This document shows positions 1 through 8,871 of a stretch of DNA of 64,000 nucleotides, one piece after another. The position numbers and the translations under genes are program-made. The stretch is from the NCBI RefSeq assembly GCF_028275115.1, contig NZ_JAQCNH010000142.1, positions 1 through 64,000 on the forward strand. Reading direction: 5' to 3'. The stretch comes from Halorientalis sp. (GTDB lineage Archaea; Halobacteriota; Halobacteria; Halobacteriales; Haloarculaceae). The notes under the pieces are model-generated. The model did not search any database and was not told the DNA's origin. It saw nothing but the letters and a program-made list of their open reading frames with translations. Position 1 is the first letter of the stretch. Each line of letters starts with the position of its first letter.

Positions 1-99
1 CGACTCCCCACAGCCAAGCACCCGACCGGAACACGTCCCGGCACTCGCCCGACCTGCCGCCGGGAAAACTCCTTGTCACCCGTGGCCGACGGGGCCTGT

Positions 100-891
100 A
101 TGGACTTCGCCAGCAAGCGGCTGATCGACCTGAGCGTCGGTCTCGAACCGGGCGTCGCCAGCGAACCCTTCCCGCCCGAGATCGACTACATGGACCACGA
201 AGCGGGCGCGGCCCAACTCGCGGGCAACCTCCAGGCACTGGGTCACGACGTCGAGGGCGAGGCGTTCCCCGACGGCCAGGGACTCGCCTGGGAAGCGGTC
301 ACGGCGATTCCCCACGCGGGCACCCACCTCGACGCGCCCTGGCACTACGGCCCGGAGTGCGACGGCGAACCCGCCAGAACCGTCGACGAGATTCCCCTGG
401 AGTGGTGTTGCGGGAACGCCGTCGTGCTGGATTTCCGGGATCTGGAGGCCGGAGCCGAGATCGCCCCCGAGATGCTCGACGAGCGACTGGCGGACCTCGG
501 TCACGAACTCTCTGCCGGTGAACTGGTGTTCGTCGAGACCGGTGCGGACGACCTGTGGGGCGAGGCAGAGTATCTGACCGAGTTCCCCGGGATGGGCGCG
601 GCGGCGACGAAACACCTCGTCGAGCAGGGGGTGAAGGTGATCGGCACGGACGCCTACGGCTTCGACAAACCCTTCGACGAGATGGGGCGGCGCTACGTCG
701 AGAGCGGCGACGAGGCCGAACTCTGGCCCGCCCACGTCGCCGGCCGCGAGGTCGAGTACTGCCAGATCGAGAAGATGGCCAACCTCGACGAGTTGCCCAG
801 GCGGACGGACGTGCCCGTGGTTACCTTCCCCGTGAAGATCGAGGACGCGAGCGCGGGGTGGGTCAGGCCCGTAGCGATGGTCGAGGAGTAG
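100..891 (+). CDS. Cyclase family protein (kynurenine formamidase-like)
   Basis: A 263-residue protein of the metal-dependent cyclase/arylformamidase superfamily. The family signature HAGTHLDAPWH lies at residues 72-82; its His and Asp side chains bind the catalytic metal in characterised members, which hydrolyse amides, lactones or isatin-type rings. I chose the ATG at 100 because the protein then begins with the normal family N-terminus (MDFASKRLIDLSV); upstream in-frame TTG (73) and GTG (82) would add residues with no family likeness. The gene is followed convergently by a DJ-1/PfpI gene, 20 bp away. The substrate cannot be told from sequence; the family is clear, kynurenine breakdown is only one possibility. 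Confidence 0.85.
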   Translation: MDFASKRLIDLSVGLEPGVASEPFPPEIDYMDHEAGAAQLAGNLQALGHDVEGEAFPDGQGLAWEAVTAIPHAGTHLDAPWHYGPECDGEPARTVDEIPLEWCCGNAVVLDFRDLEAGAEIAPEMLDERLADLGHELSAGELVFVETGADDLWGEAEYLTEFPGMGAAATKHLVEQGVKVIGTDAYGFDKPFDEMGRRYVESGDEAELWPAHVAGREVEYCQIEKMANLDELPRRTDVPVVTFPVKIEDASAGWVRPVAMVEE

Positions 892-911
892 AGAGTGCCG
901 GTGGCGCGTTG

Positions 912-1508
912 TCAATCGTCGGCCGGCGCAGCCGGTTCTCCGTGTTCGATGTCGGTGCCGAGCATGTCGAGGAACTCCGAGAGCCACTCGACGTGGTCGC
1001 TCCAGTCCTGGCCCGTGACGAGGTTCCGGTCCCGCGTTACGTCGTCGACCCACGAGCAGCCCGCGGCCTCGGCTTCGGCCCGCACGGCGGGATAGGTCGT
1101 CATCTCGTAGCCGTCAAGCACGTCCGCGGCCGCGAGGATCTGTGGCCCGTGACACAGCGAGGCGACCGGCTTGCCGGCCTCGAAGAAGTGTTGGACCGTC
1201 TCGATTACGTCTTCGTGTGTGCGCAGGTACTCCGGCGCGCGGCCGCCGGGGACGACCAGCGCGTCGTAATCGGCCGGGTCGATGGCGGCCATCGTCGCCG
1301 TCACCTGGAAATTGTGTCCCCGGTCTTCCATGTACGTCTGGTCGCCACGGAAGTCGTGGACCGCGGTCTTGCAGATGTCGCCTGCCTCCTTCTCCGGACA
1401 GACGGCGTCGACCGCGTGGCCCACCGTCTGGAGGGTCTGGAAGGGCACCATCGTCTCGTAGTCTTCCCCGAAGTCGCCGACGATCATCAGGATCTGTTTG
1501 CCGGTCAT
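912..1508 (-). CDS. DJ-1/PfpI family protein
   Basis: A 198-residue single-domain protein of the DJ-1/PfpI (class I glutamine amidotransferase-like) fold. The nucleophile elbow ASLCHGPQ holds Cys119 next to His120, and an acidic EDYE stretch near residues 15-18 supplies the usual partner glutamate. Members act as glyoxalase III or protein deglycases, chaperones or proteases; this one most resembles the cytosolic stress-related group, as it has no signal peptide. I chose the internal ATG at 1508 (MTGKQILMIV) since the fold starts there; the possible ATG at 1562 adds 18 residues unlike the family. The reading frame is intact and at full family length. Confidence 0.85.
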   Translation of the reverse strand: MTGKQILMIVGDFGEDYETMVPFQTLQTVGHAVDAVCPEKEAGDICKTAVHDFRGDQTYMEDRGHNFQVTATMAAIDPADYDALVVPGGRAPEYLRTHEDVIETVQHFFEAGKPVASLCHGPQILAAADVLDGYEMTTYPAVRAEAEAAGCSWVDDVTRDRNLVTGQDWSDHVEWLSEFLDMLGTDIEHGEPAAPADD

Positions 1509-1601
1509 TGTGAGTCCGTGTTCGGGTGGAACACGGGATGTGCGAACGAACGGCACAGACATAAAACTGGTCGCCGATCGCCGCCTGATGCTGGCCGATG
1601 C

Positions 1602-2387
1602 TCACGCCAGCAGGTCCGGCACGTCGCCGATGTCGTCGAGGAGGTGATCGGGCGTCACGTCCGCGTCGGACGCGTCGTCGCGGTCGGCAGCTCCGGTCAG
1701 CACCAGCGCGGTGGTCATCCCCGCGCGTTCGCCCATGGCGATGTCGGTATCGAAGCGGTCGCCGACCAGGAGGCACTCGCCGGGTGAGACGCCCAGCGCG
1801 TCTCCGACGGCGTCGATGGCCTCCGGCGAGGGCTTGCCCATCACGCGGTCCGGGTCACGGGCGGCGGCGGCTGCCACCGCGCCGATGATCGCCCCCGACC
1901 CCGGGACCGACCGACCGCCAGAGGCCGGGATGGTCCGGTCGGGGTCCGAGCCGACGAACGCAGTCGTTGGGTCCGCGAGTGCCCGCAGGCCGTCGGTCAT
2001 GTCGTCGTAGCCGAATTCGCGGTCCCAGGATGCGACGACCACGTCGGCCGCGGTGGGGTCGTCGATCAGCGAGACACCGGCGTCGGCCAGTTGGTCGCGC
2101 AGCCCCGGCGAGCCGATCAGGAAGCAGTCGTCACCGGTGTGTTCGTCGACGAGGTAGTCGGTGGTGACGGTCCCTGCGGAGAGGACCTCGCCCTCGTCGA
2201 TCTCGATACCCATACCGGCTAGCCGGTCGACGTACTCCGTCCGCGTCTTCGTCGGGTTGTTCGAGCAGCAACACAGCGAGACATCGTAGTCCCGGATCGT
2301 CTGCACCGTCTCGGCCGCGCCGGGGAGCAGTTCGTTACCACGGTAGACCGTCCCGTCGAGATCGAGGACCACGCCACGGTACGTCAT
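1602..2387 (-). CDS. HAD-superfamily subfamily IIA hydrolase (NagD-like phosphatase)
   Basis: A 261-residue HAD phosphatase. Motif I is DLDGT at residues 9-13 (nucleophile Asp9, acid/base Asp11), SNNPTKTR follows as the subfamily IIA motif II region, and the C-terminal GDRFDTDI is motif IV with the Mg-binding aspartates. The C2-type cap between the motifs and the total length match NagD/4-nitrophenylphosphatase-like archaeal proteins. Such enzymes dephosphorylate small sugar phosphates, nucleotides or phosphoglycolate; the real substrate is not evident. The gene lies 93 bp upstream of the PfpI gene on the same strand, so co-transcription is possible but not compelling. Confidence 0.88.
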   Translation of the reverse strand: MTYRGVVLDLDGTVYRGNELLPGAAETVQTIRDYDVSLCCCSNNPTKTRTEYVDRLAGMGIEIDEGEVLSAGTVTTDYLVDEHTGDDCFLIGSPGLRDQLADAGVSLIDDPTAADVVVASWDREFGYDDMTDGLRALADPTTAFVGSDPDRTIPASGGRSVPGSGAIIGAVAAAAARDPDRVMGKPSPEAIDAVGDALGVSPGECLLVGDRFDTDIAMGERAGMTTALVLTGAADRDDASDADVTPDHLLDDIGDVPDLLA

Positions 2388-2468
2388 TGTTCCAGAACAC
2401 GGAAGGGAGAGTCATAACGGTCGTGGTCCCGGGCAGTCGGGCCACCGAGCGTCGGCGAACGCGGCCGG

Positions 2469-3869
2469 TCAGGCCGGTTCGACGCCGGACACGTCGAAGC
2501 GTGCCCCGCCGGACTCACTCTCTCCGAGTTCTATCGTCCAGCCGTGTGCGTGGGCGATCTGCTCGACGATAGCCAACCCGAAGCCGGTGCCGTCCCCGGC
2601 CGTCGAAAAACCCGTCTCGAACACTGTGTCGTACTCCTCCTCGGGAATGCCCAAACCGTCGTCGGCGACGTAGAACGCCAGGTCGGGGTCGCCCGGGTCG
2701 CCGTCGCTCGCTCCGTCCGCACGTGTTCCGACCCGTACCGTGCTAGCGTGACCGTGGATGGTCGCGTTGCGAAAGAGGTTGCTCAGGAGTTCCTGCAGGC
2801 GCGCACCGTCGGCCATGATCTGCTGGTCCGTCTCCACGACGAGGTCGGTCCCACCGGCATCGACGTGCGGCCAGACCTTCTCCGCGGCCGTTCCGATGGT
2901 CGTCGCAGCGGGGTCGTCGATCGTGTTGCCCTGTCTGGCCAGCGTCAATACGTCCTCGATGAGCCGTTCCATCCGGTCGTGGGAACGCTGGATCGCTTCC
3001 AGTTCCTCGGGACGCTCCTCGAACGCCTCGGCCAGCAGTTTCGCGTTCATGCTCGCGATGTCGAGCGGCCCCTGGAGGTCGTGTGAAACCATGCTCGCGA
3101 AGCGGTCGAGTCGCTCGTTCTTTCGCTTGAGCTCCCGTGCGCGCTCGGTTCGCTCTGTCACGTCGCGAGCGATCAACTGGAAGGTGTCCCGCTCGGTACG
3201 GATGTCGACTGGGACGACGATGTTGTGAAAGTGACGGCCGTCGAGTTCACTCTCGACGGTGCGAGACGCTCCCGTTTCGAGCACCGCCTGCCCGGCCGTG
3301 AGCCACGACTCGCCGGTCTCGGGGAACTGCTCGAGGAGCGACGCGCCACGTAACGACTCCCGGTCGACGCCAGCGAGGTCGGCCATCGCGGGATTGGCGG
3401 CGACGATCTCGCCGTCACACGCGACCTGCGCGACCACGTCTGGAGTGTTGTCGACGAGCAGTTCGTAGCGTTGCTGGGTCCGCTGTTGGTCGACTGCGCT
3501 TGTTATCCGATTGGCCAGTTGCTGGTGCTGTTGGTCCTCGACGACTTCGAGTTTGAGGATGTAGTCGTCGACGCCCGCCGAAATCGCCTCGCTGGCGACT
3601 TCCTCGGTTCCCCGACCGGTCAACAGAATAAAAGGCACGTCGCCGTGTTCCGCCCGGACCGTCTCCATCAACTCCAGACCGTTAGGACCGGGCATCTCGT
3701 AGTCGCTGACGATACAGTCGATTTCGGCGTCGGCCAGCACACCCATCGCCTCCTCGGCACCGGTCGCCCAGTCGGACTCCATCCTGTGGTCCTCTGTGAG
3801 CGTCTCGGCGGTCATCTCGGCGAAGAACTCGCTGTCGTCGACGACCAACACGCGGATGTCGTCACTCAT
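2469..3869 (-). CDS. Response regulator-PAS-histidine kinase hybrid
   Basis: A 466-residue cytosolic sensor kinase with the order typical of haloarchaea: receiver domain (residues 1 to about 115, acidic pocket DD11-12, phospho-acceptor Asp56 in SDYEMPG, conserved Lys near 107), PAS domain (about 130-240), HisKA dimerisation domain with phospho-His263 in MVSHDLQGPL, then a HATPase domain with N, G1 and G2 boxes (LFRNATIHG, DDGLGIP, GTGFGLAI). The signal is presumably sensed by the PAS domain; no output regulator is encoded next to it. Start ATG 3869 gives MSDDIRVLVVDDSE directly at the receiver fold; the earlier ATG at 3914 would add 15 basic residues. Confidence 0.88.
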   Translation of the reverse strand: MSDDIRVLVVDDSEFFAEMTAETLTEDHRMESDWATGAEEAMGVLADAEIDCIVSDYEMPGPNGLELMETVRAEHGDVPFILLTGRGTEEVASEAISAGVDDYILKLEVVEDQQHQQLANRITSAVDQQRTQQRYELLVDNTPDVVAQVACDGEIVAANPAMADLAGVDRESLRGASLLEQFPETGESWLTAGQAVLETGASRTVESELDGRHFHNIVVPVDIRTERDTFQLIARDVTERTERARELKRKNERLDRFASMVSHDLQGPLDIASMNAKLLAEAFEERPEELEAIQRSHDRMERLIEDVLTLARQGNTIDDPAATTIGTAAEKVWPHVDAGGTDLVVETDQQIMADGARLQELLSNLFRNATIHGHASTVRVGTRADGASDGDPGDPDLAFYVADDGLGIPEEEYDTVFETGFSTAGDGTGFGLAIVEQIAHAHGWTIELGESESGGARFDVSGVEPA

Positions 3870-3980
3870 CGTTCCGGCCCTCCGCAGGAACAGGACGCGT
3901 GTAGCACGCGACAACCGACCGACTGGCCATGTGTACTGTCTCTATTCAATCCGTCCACTGGCAAATATCCTCGGGCAATT

Positions 3981-5390
3981 TTACTGGCGAAGTCGTCGTT
4001 CCCACCGCGGTCCCGCTCGGCGCTGCAGGAGCAGGCCGACGACGGCGGCGACCGCCGCGAGCGCCATCGCCGCTACCGTCGTCACCGGTCCGAACGAGGG
4101 TTCGACCAGCGCGGCCACCAGTAACGGCATCGCCACGACTGACAGTGCCGCACCGAACATCAAGAATCGAGGTGTGTCGAACAGCAGTTCCGTCGGAGAC
4201 AGTCCGACGACGAACGCGGTCACACCGAAGACGTACACCGAGAGCAGGGGGAGAACGACGAGTCCGGGTGCCAGTGTCACCGGGTCGTACCAGACCGTCG
4301 CGACACCGAGGTAGACGAGTCCGGCCGGCACCGAGAGCAGGAGAGACGCCCGCCGCTTCCCGGCAAGAACGGTCGCGATCGACAGCGGATACCGCAGGTA
4401 CTCCTCGGCAGTATCGAACTGCGTCACCCAGCTATACGTCGTGAACGAACCCAGCCCGAGCAGGGTCCCGAAGGCCACGCCTGCGGACGGTTCGAGACCG
4501 GTGGCGGCGGTGACCGCTCCCAACAGCAGGGCCGTCACCCCGAACAGGACGCCCATAGAGAGGAGGACCTTCCAGACCGAACCGCTGGAGCGGCTCACCT
4601 CCAGCAGGGCCCGAGTACTCAGTCCGTCGTCGTCGCGAAGCCACGACCTGACCGTCCTGAACCGCTCGTTGGCCGTCCGGTACGCCCCGCTATCGGCCGG
4701 CCGGAAGAGGACCGGACCGAGCACACCGAAGACCGCGACCGGGGCGAACCCTCGGACCGCACTCGGGAGAGCGGGGTCACGGTAGAGCGCGTACGGCGTG
4801 TACGCCAGCGCCTCAGCCCCTGACCAGAGGATGACGGCCACCACGACTGTGACCGCACCGGTTACGAGCAATCGGCTCCGGGTCGCCGCGCCCGCGAGCG
4901 TCAAAGAGAGCGTCACACCGAGTGCGAACGCGCCGATCAGCGTCAGCCACAGCAGGGCGAGCCGTCCCGGGGCGACCCCGGTCCGGAGTGCGGTCGGCAC
5001 CGCGGCGAGTCCGATTGGCGTAATAAAAAAGCCGGTGTAGTACACGAGGTCCTTCCAGAGGAATACGGCAAGCAGACGGTTCCAGGACACCGGCAGTGTT
5101 CGCGCCGAGAAGACGAGCAGCGTCACGTCGCCCACCGCGTCACGCAGCGCGTCTCGGCCCACCAGTCCGATGGTCCCGACCTGTAGGCCAAAAAAGAACA
5201 GGAGGCCGTGCAGGCCCGCGGCGACGGTCCCGAACTCCGTGCCGGTGTACGAGAGGAGCGCGAAGCCGCCGGCGGCCAAGAGGGCGACGGCGGCGGGGAA
5301 GGCGGCGAACCGCCGGCCACCGAACAGGTGTTCGTGGAGGCGCCACTCTTCGCGAAGCATTCGCCGGAACAAATCGGTCGTGAGAGACAT
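3981..5390 (-). CDS. ABC transporter permease (multi-span membrane protein)
   Basis: A 469-residue integral membrane protein with roughly ten or more hydrophobic helices and a short charged N-terminus (MSLTTDLFRRMLREEWRLHE). It starts only 2 bp after the stop codon of the ABC ATPase gene upstream, so the two are almost surely one operon and one transporter. The arrangement resembles ABC-2 type exporters whose permease carries a long run of helices. The start is ATG 5390; the open frame continues upstream to 5792, but that part is antisense-like, arginine-rich shadow of the ATPase gene. The substrate is unknown. Confidence 0.8.
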   Translation of the reverse strand: MSLTTDLFRRMLREEWRLHEHLFGGRRFAAFPAAVALLAAGGFALLSYTGTEFGTVAAGLHGLLFFFGLQVGTIGLVGRDALRDAVGDVTLLVFSARTLPVSWNRLLAVFLWKDLVYYTGFFITPIGLAAVPTALRTGVAPGRLALLWLTLIGAFALGVTLSLTLAGAATRSRLLVTGAVTVVVAVILWSGAEALAYTPYALYRDPALPSAVRGFAPVAVFGVLGPVLFRPADSGAYRTANERFRTVRSWLRDDDGLSTRALLEVSRSSGSVWKVLLSMGVLFGVTALLLGAVTAATGLEPSAGVAFGTLLGLGSFTTYSWVTQFDTAEEYLRYPLSIATVLAGKRRASLLLSVPAGLVYLGVATVWYDPVTLAPGLVVLPLLSVYVFGVTAFVVGLSPTELLFDTPRFLMFGAALSVVAMPLLVAALVEPSFGPVTTVAAMALAAVAAVVGLLLQRRAGPRWERRLRQ

Positions 5391-5392
5391 CG

Positions 5393-6136
5393 TCAGTGCT
5401 GTGCCGAACTGGTCGGCGTGTCGGGTTCGGCGTCGTTCACTTCTGTCCGGAACACGTCGAGCAGGCGCTCGCCACCCTCGAGCGTCCGTGGGTCGCGTTC
5501 GGCGACGAGTCGGCCGTCGCTGACGATGGCCACACGCGTACAGAGTTCCTCGGCGACCTCGATGAAGTGCGTCGAGAGAAAGACCGTGTTCCCGCGGTCG
5601 ACGTACTCCCGGAGGTGGCCCTTGATCTGTTCCTGCATGAGGGGGTCGAGATTCACCAGCGGTTCGTCGATGAACACCAGGTCGGGTTCGTGGACGAACG
5701 CGGCCGCGAGCATCACACGCTGGCGCTCGCCTTCCGAGAGGTCCGTCGACAGCGTGTCGAGCAGGCCGGCGAACTCGAAGCGCTCGGCCCACTCGTCGAT
5801 GCGGGCGGTCACGTCGTCGAGGTTGCGGACGCTCCCGACGAACGCCAGGTACTCACGTGGCGTCAGAAAGCTCGGCGGGTCCTCGCGCTCGGGGAGGATG
5901 CCGACCGACTCTCGAACGGCGAGCGGGTCGCCGACGGGGTCGTTACCCAGTACCGACGCCGTCCCCGATGTGGGTTCGAGCTGCCCGGTGAGAATCTCGA
6001 TGGTCGTCGTCTTGCCCGAGCCGTTGGGGCCGAGCAGGGCGAACAGTTCGCCGTCGGGGACGGTCAGTGAGAGGGCGACCAGCGCGTCCACGTCGCCGTG
6101 GCGCTTGGTCAGGCCATCCGTCTCGATGGCGGTCAT
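5393..6136 (-). CDS. ABC transporter ATP-binding protein
   Basis: A 247-residue nucleotide-binding subunit. Walker A is GPNGSGKTTT, the signature motif LSEGERQRV, Walker B LVFIDEPLVNLD, and the switch histidine sits in STHFIEVAE, so all catalytic motifs are present. The sequence class is that of ABC-2 exporters (drug, lipid or antibiotic efflux). It is the first gene of an apparent two-gene operon with the permease that starts 2 bp downstream. A run of seven A on the plus strand (T on the coding strand) 24-30 bases upstream of the ATG is a likely promoter element. Confidence 0.88.
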   Translation of the reverse strand: MTAIETDGLTKRHGDVDALVALSLTVPDGELFALLGPNGSGKTTTIEILTGQLEPTSGTASVLGNDPVGDPLAVRESVGILPEREDPPSFLTPREYLAFVGSVRNLDDVTARIDEWAERFEFAGLLDTLSTDLSEGERQRVMLAAAFVHEPDLVFIDEPLVNLDPLMQEQIKGHLREYVDRGNTVFLSTHFIEVAEELCTRVAIVSDGRLVAERDPRTLEGGERLLDVFRTEVNDAEPDTPTSSAQH

Positions 6137-6159
6137 CCTCCGATATCCGACGGGTCAGC

Positions 6160-6166
6160 AAAAAAA
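6160..6166 (-). promoter_or_regulatory. Putative TATA-like T7 promoter element of the ABC transporter operon
   Basis: On the coding (minus) strand there is a run of seven T centred about 27 bases before the ATG at 6136. In haloarchaea many mRNAs are leaderless, with the TATA-like box about 25-28 bases before the start codon, so position and composition fit. This is inferred from spacing alone; the same T7-T8 design is seen ahead of four other genes in the window. Confidence 0.45.
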
Positions 6167-6255
6167 GGTTGTCTGGGTTTTGAACGGCGAGTCGTGACCG
6201 GTGTCCGTGTCGGCGACGGAGCGCGGGGCGGTCACGATTCCGACAGTCGCTCCCG

Positions 6256-6477
6256 CTACCGACGCTCGCTCTCGTCCGGCGACCACCGGCAGGCGTTCCC
6301 GGTCGTCAGTTCGTGTTCGTCGATGTACGCCGAGAGACACGCGTGGTGACAGAAGCACGTCGGCGACTCGCAGTCGTCGGTGCAGTCACGGACGCAGACG
6401 GGGTCGTGGTCGAAGATACGCGATTCACAGTACGCACACGTCTCGTCCGCGTCGGGGGTCGATACGGTCGTCGACAT
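6256..6477 (-). CDS. Small cysteine-rich putative zinc-binding protein
   Basis: A 73-residue acidic protein with cysteine pairs CAYC, CVRDCTDDC and CFCHHAC, which can form one or two zinc sites; the segment FCHHACLSAYIDEHEL resembles a treble-clef or MYM-like knuckle followed by a helix. Small zinc proteins of this style are very common in haloarchaea, but few have known roles; DNA, RNA or protein binding are all possible. It stands alone between the ABC operon and the divergent enoyl-CoA hydratase gene. Composition and the ordered Cys spacing make it a real gene in my view. Confidence 0.7.
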   Translation of the reverse strand: MSTTVSTPDADETCAYCESRIFDHDPVCVRDCTDDCESPTCFCHHACLSAYIDEHELTTGNACRWSPDESERR

Positions 6478-6649
6478 GGGTCAGTTACGACTCGCGCCAC
6501 ACCGCGTGTCACCGCTCGGTCGTCGGGCGGCGCTCCCGCCCTCGCGCTGCTCGAACTTCAAACACCACACATCAGATGGTAAAGGGTTACACCGGTCGTG
6601 GGCACACCTCGTCGACAGAGTGGACTACGCGGTCCACGGGGGAGCAACA

Positions 6650-7447
6650 ATGACTGACATCGATATCGATTTCGAGACGATTCGCATCGAGACGCCCGGG
6701 AATCACGTCGGCCACCTCGTGCTGGACCGGCCCGAAGACATGAACACGGTCAGCGCGACGATGCTCGACGAGTTAGACGAGGCCGTCGACGTGCTCGAGG
6801 ACCACGAGGCGGTCCGAGCCATCTACATCACCGGCGAGGGTGAGAAGGCATTCTCTGCGGGGGCGGACGTGTCCTCGAACGGTGCGATGGACAACCGCGA
6901 GGGCGTCGAACACTCCCGGTACGGCCAGCGCGTGTTCGGGAAGTTCCGCGAGAGCGACCTGCCTGTGATCGCGGGCATCGATGGCTACGCCCTCGGCGGT
7001 GGCCTCGAACTGTCGATGTGTGCCGACCTCCGGGTCGCCAGCGAGTCCTCGGAGATGGGGCTCCCAGAGCACACCCTCGGTCTCCTGCCCGGTTGGGGCG
7101 GCACCCAGCGCCTCCAACGGCTTATCGGCGAGAGCGCAGCCAAGTACGTCGTCTTCACCGCCGAGCGCATTCCCGCCGAACGCATGCACGAACTCGGCTT
7201 CGTCCACGAGGTGTACGACGACGAGGAGTTCGAGGAGCAGGCGCTCGAGTTCGCCGAGAACGTCGCCGGCGGCCCACCCATCGCGCAGAAGTACACCAAA
7301 CGTGCCATGCGCGAGGGCTGGGACAACATGGAAGCCGGCCTCGAACTGGAGGCCACCGCCTTCGGCCACCTGCTCGACACCGAAGACCTCAGCGAGGGGA
7401 TAACCGCCTTCGTCACGGATCAAGAGCCCGAGTTCGAGGGCGAGTGA
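6650..7447 (+). CDS. Enoyl-CoA hydratase/isomerase (crotonase family)
   Basis: A 265-residue crotonase-fold enzyme. The oxyanion-hole segments are visible: GEKAFSAGADVSS for the first, and GYALGGGLELSMCADLRVA for the second; the region MGLPEHTLGLLPGWGGTQRL carries the glutamate expected for a hydratase. The C-terminal helices also match. It probably hydrates trans-2-enoyl-CoA in fatty acid or related acyl-CoA breakdown, fitting the acyl-CoA dehydrogenase, hydroxyacyl-CoA dehydrogenase and thiolase genes elsewhere in the window. The ATG at 6650 (MTDIDIDFETIRIE) is chosen; upstream in-frame sequence is not family-like. Confidence 0.9.
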   Translation: MTDIDIDFETIRIETPGNHVGHLVLDRPEDMNTVSATMLDELDEAVDVLEDHEAVRAIYITGEGEKAFSAGADVSSNGAMDNREGVEHSRYGQRVFGKFRESDLPVIAGIDGYALGGGLELSMCADLRVASESSEMGLPEHTLGLLPGWGGTQRLQRLIGESAAKYVVFTAERIPAERMHELGFVHEVYDDEEFEEQALEFAENVAGGPPIAQKYTKRAMREGWDNMEAGLELEATAFGHLLDTEDLSEGITAFVTDQEPEFEGE

Positions 7448-7468
7448 CCGGCGCGCGCAGCGCCGTCA

Positions 7469-7708
7469 CTACTCCGAGTCGGTAAACACCATCTCCGCGA
7501 TCTCGTGGCGCGGGTTCTCGTCGTCGTCGCCCTCGTACTTGTACAGCCTGCCGTCCTCCTCGTCGGCCGTCGCCTGGTGCGAGCCGTCACAGAACGGGTA
7601 GTTACCCGACAGCCCACACATACAGACGGCGATATTACCGTTCTCTTCGATGTCGTCCTCGTCGACGATCTTCGGTCCGGTTGCTTCGTGGGTGATCTCT
7701 CGTGTCAC
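7469..7708 (-). CDS. CDGSH-type iron-sulfur protein
   Basis: A 79-residue protein with the full CDGSH [2Fe-2S] signature: Cys29, Cys31, Cys40 and His44 in CMCGLSGNYPFCDGSH. Family members (mitoNEET type) hold a labile, redox- and pH-sensitive cluster and act in electron transfer or cluster transfer. I prefer the GTG start at 7708 (reads MTREITHEATGPK): a run of seven T on the coding strand lies 24-30 bases ahead of it, right for a leaderless promoter. The ATG at 7726 is also possible and adds six residues, but would sit only about 6-12 bases from that element. The stop lies 21 bp from the convergent enoyl-CoA hydratase stop. Confidence 0.85.
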   Translation of the reverse strand: MTREITHEATGPKIVDEDDIEENGNIAVCMCGLSGNYPFCDGSHQATADEEDGRLYKYEGDDDENPRHEIAEMVFTDSE

Positions 7709-7731
7709 ACGTTGACATGGGTCCACGAACT

Positions 7732-7738
7732 AAAAAAA
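7732..7738 (-). promoter_or_regulatory. T7 promoter element that favours the GTG start of the CDGSH gene
   Basis: Seven T on the minus strand, centred 27 bases before GTG 7708 but only 9 bases before ATG 7726. A TATA-like element cannot work 9 bases from a start codon on a normal transcript, so this spacing supports the GTG start. Inference from position only. Confidence 0.45.
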
Positions 7739-7810
7739 GCCGCGGGGCGATTCGGGGGCGTGTGCGGGTCAGAAGGTGTAACGGCAGGCTGTTCGTTTGG
7801 CTCGCTATCG

Positions 7811-8871
7811 ATGGACAAGTGCCAGCGCCGGACTGGATACTACCTTCTCGGTTTAACCGGAGTCATGTTTATCTACATGTTGCTCTATCGCTGGGCCGCC
7901 GCAACCTTCGAGGGCGACGCCGTCGAGATCGGCGAGGACTTCGAGATCGTGGAGCTACCTGTCCTGTCCGGCAGCGAACTGGTCGGTGAGACTATCGCCG
8001 AAAGTGACATTCCCGAGCAGACGGGGGCGAACGTCATCGGCGCGTGGTTTCGTGGCGAGTTCGCCAGCCCACCGTCGCTCGACGCCCGGCTCGACGAGCA
8101 GACGATTCTGCTCGTCGCCGGGCACGACCGTCAGCTCGGCCCACTCAAGCAGATGACGCTCTCGGAGCAGCGTCGCCGTCGTCGTGGCCACGTCATCATC
8201 TGTGGCCACGGCGAAGTCGGCTCGACCGTCGGAGAGCGTGTCGTCGCCGAGGGTGTCTCCTGCGCCACGGTCGAGAAGAAAGCTCACGAGGGTGTCGATA
8301 TCGTCGGCGACGTGATCAAAAAGGACGTTCTCCGGGAGGCCGGTGCCGAGGACGCGAGTACAGTGATTCTCGCCCGCTCGTCGGACACGATGACGGTTTT
8401 CGCGACTCTAGTGGTGTGGGAACTCAACCCCGAGTCGAGATTATCGCGCGCGCCGGCCAGACGGAGAGCGTTCGCAAACTCTACCAGGCCGGTGCCGACT
8501 ACGGACTCGCGCTGGCGACCGTCAGTGGCCGGATGCTCGCCTCGACGCTATTCGAGGAGGACATCATCTCCTACGACAAGCAGGTCGAGGTCGTCAGATT
8601 CGACGCGAGTTCACTCGCCGGCGAGACGCTGGCCGGGGCGGACATCCGCGCCGAAACTGGCTGTACCGTAATCGCGGTCGAACGAGACGGCGACGTGATC
8701 ACCGACCTCTCGCCCGACTTCGAGGTTCGGCCGGACGACGACCTGATCGTCGCCGGTCCCGACGAGAACAGCACCGGATTCGCCGCTCGCTACGAGTCGG
8801 CCTCGCCGAGCCACTCGGGTTCCTCGACGGTCGTCGACCCGATATCCGAGAACGTGGCGCTGGCCTCGTAA
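7811..8871 (+). pseudogene. Potassium channel/TrkA-type RCK protein, decayed (pore deletion plus frameshift)
   Basis: Remnant of a haloarchaeal Kch-like channel with tandem RCK domains. Residues 1-35 (MDKCQRRTGYYLLGLTG onward) match the first membrane helix; then the frame jumps directly to a TrkA_C domain (FEIVELPVLSGSELVGETIA), so the pore loop, second helix and first TrkA_N domain are missing. A TrkA_N domain follows (GHVIICGHGEVGSTV) and runs to ELNPE. At about 8431-8434 one base is lost: the downstream VEIIARAGQTESVRKLYQAG and last TrkA_C continue in another frame to 8871. Restoring one G after the GAG there reconnects them. The C-terminus overlaps the convergent lipoprotein gene by 82 bp, suggesting read-through past the original stop. 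Almost certainly not a working channel. Confidence 0.85.

Noticed and set aside
76-1053. Long minus-strand frame of 325 codons opposite the cyclase gene
   Set aside because: It is Arg/His/Gly-rich shadow coding opposite a clear cyclase with its motif; high-GC DNA gives such frames.
5391-5792. Upstream extension of the ABC permease frame
   Set aside because: It overlaps the ATPase gene in a different frame with shadow composition; the permease begins at ATG 5390.
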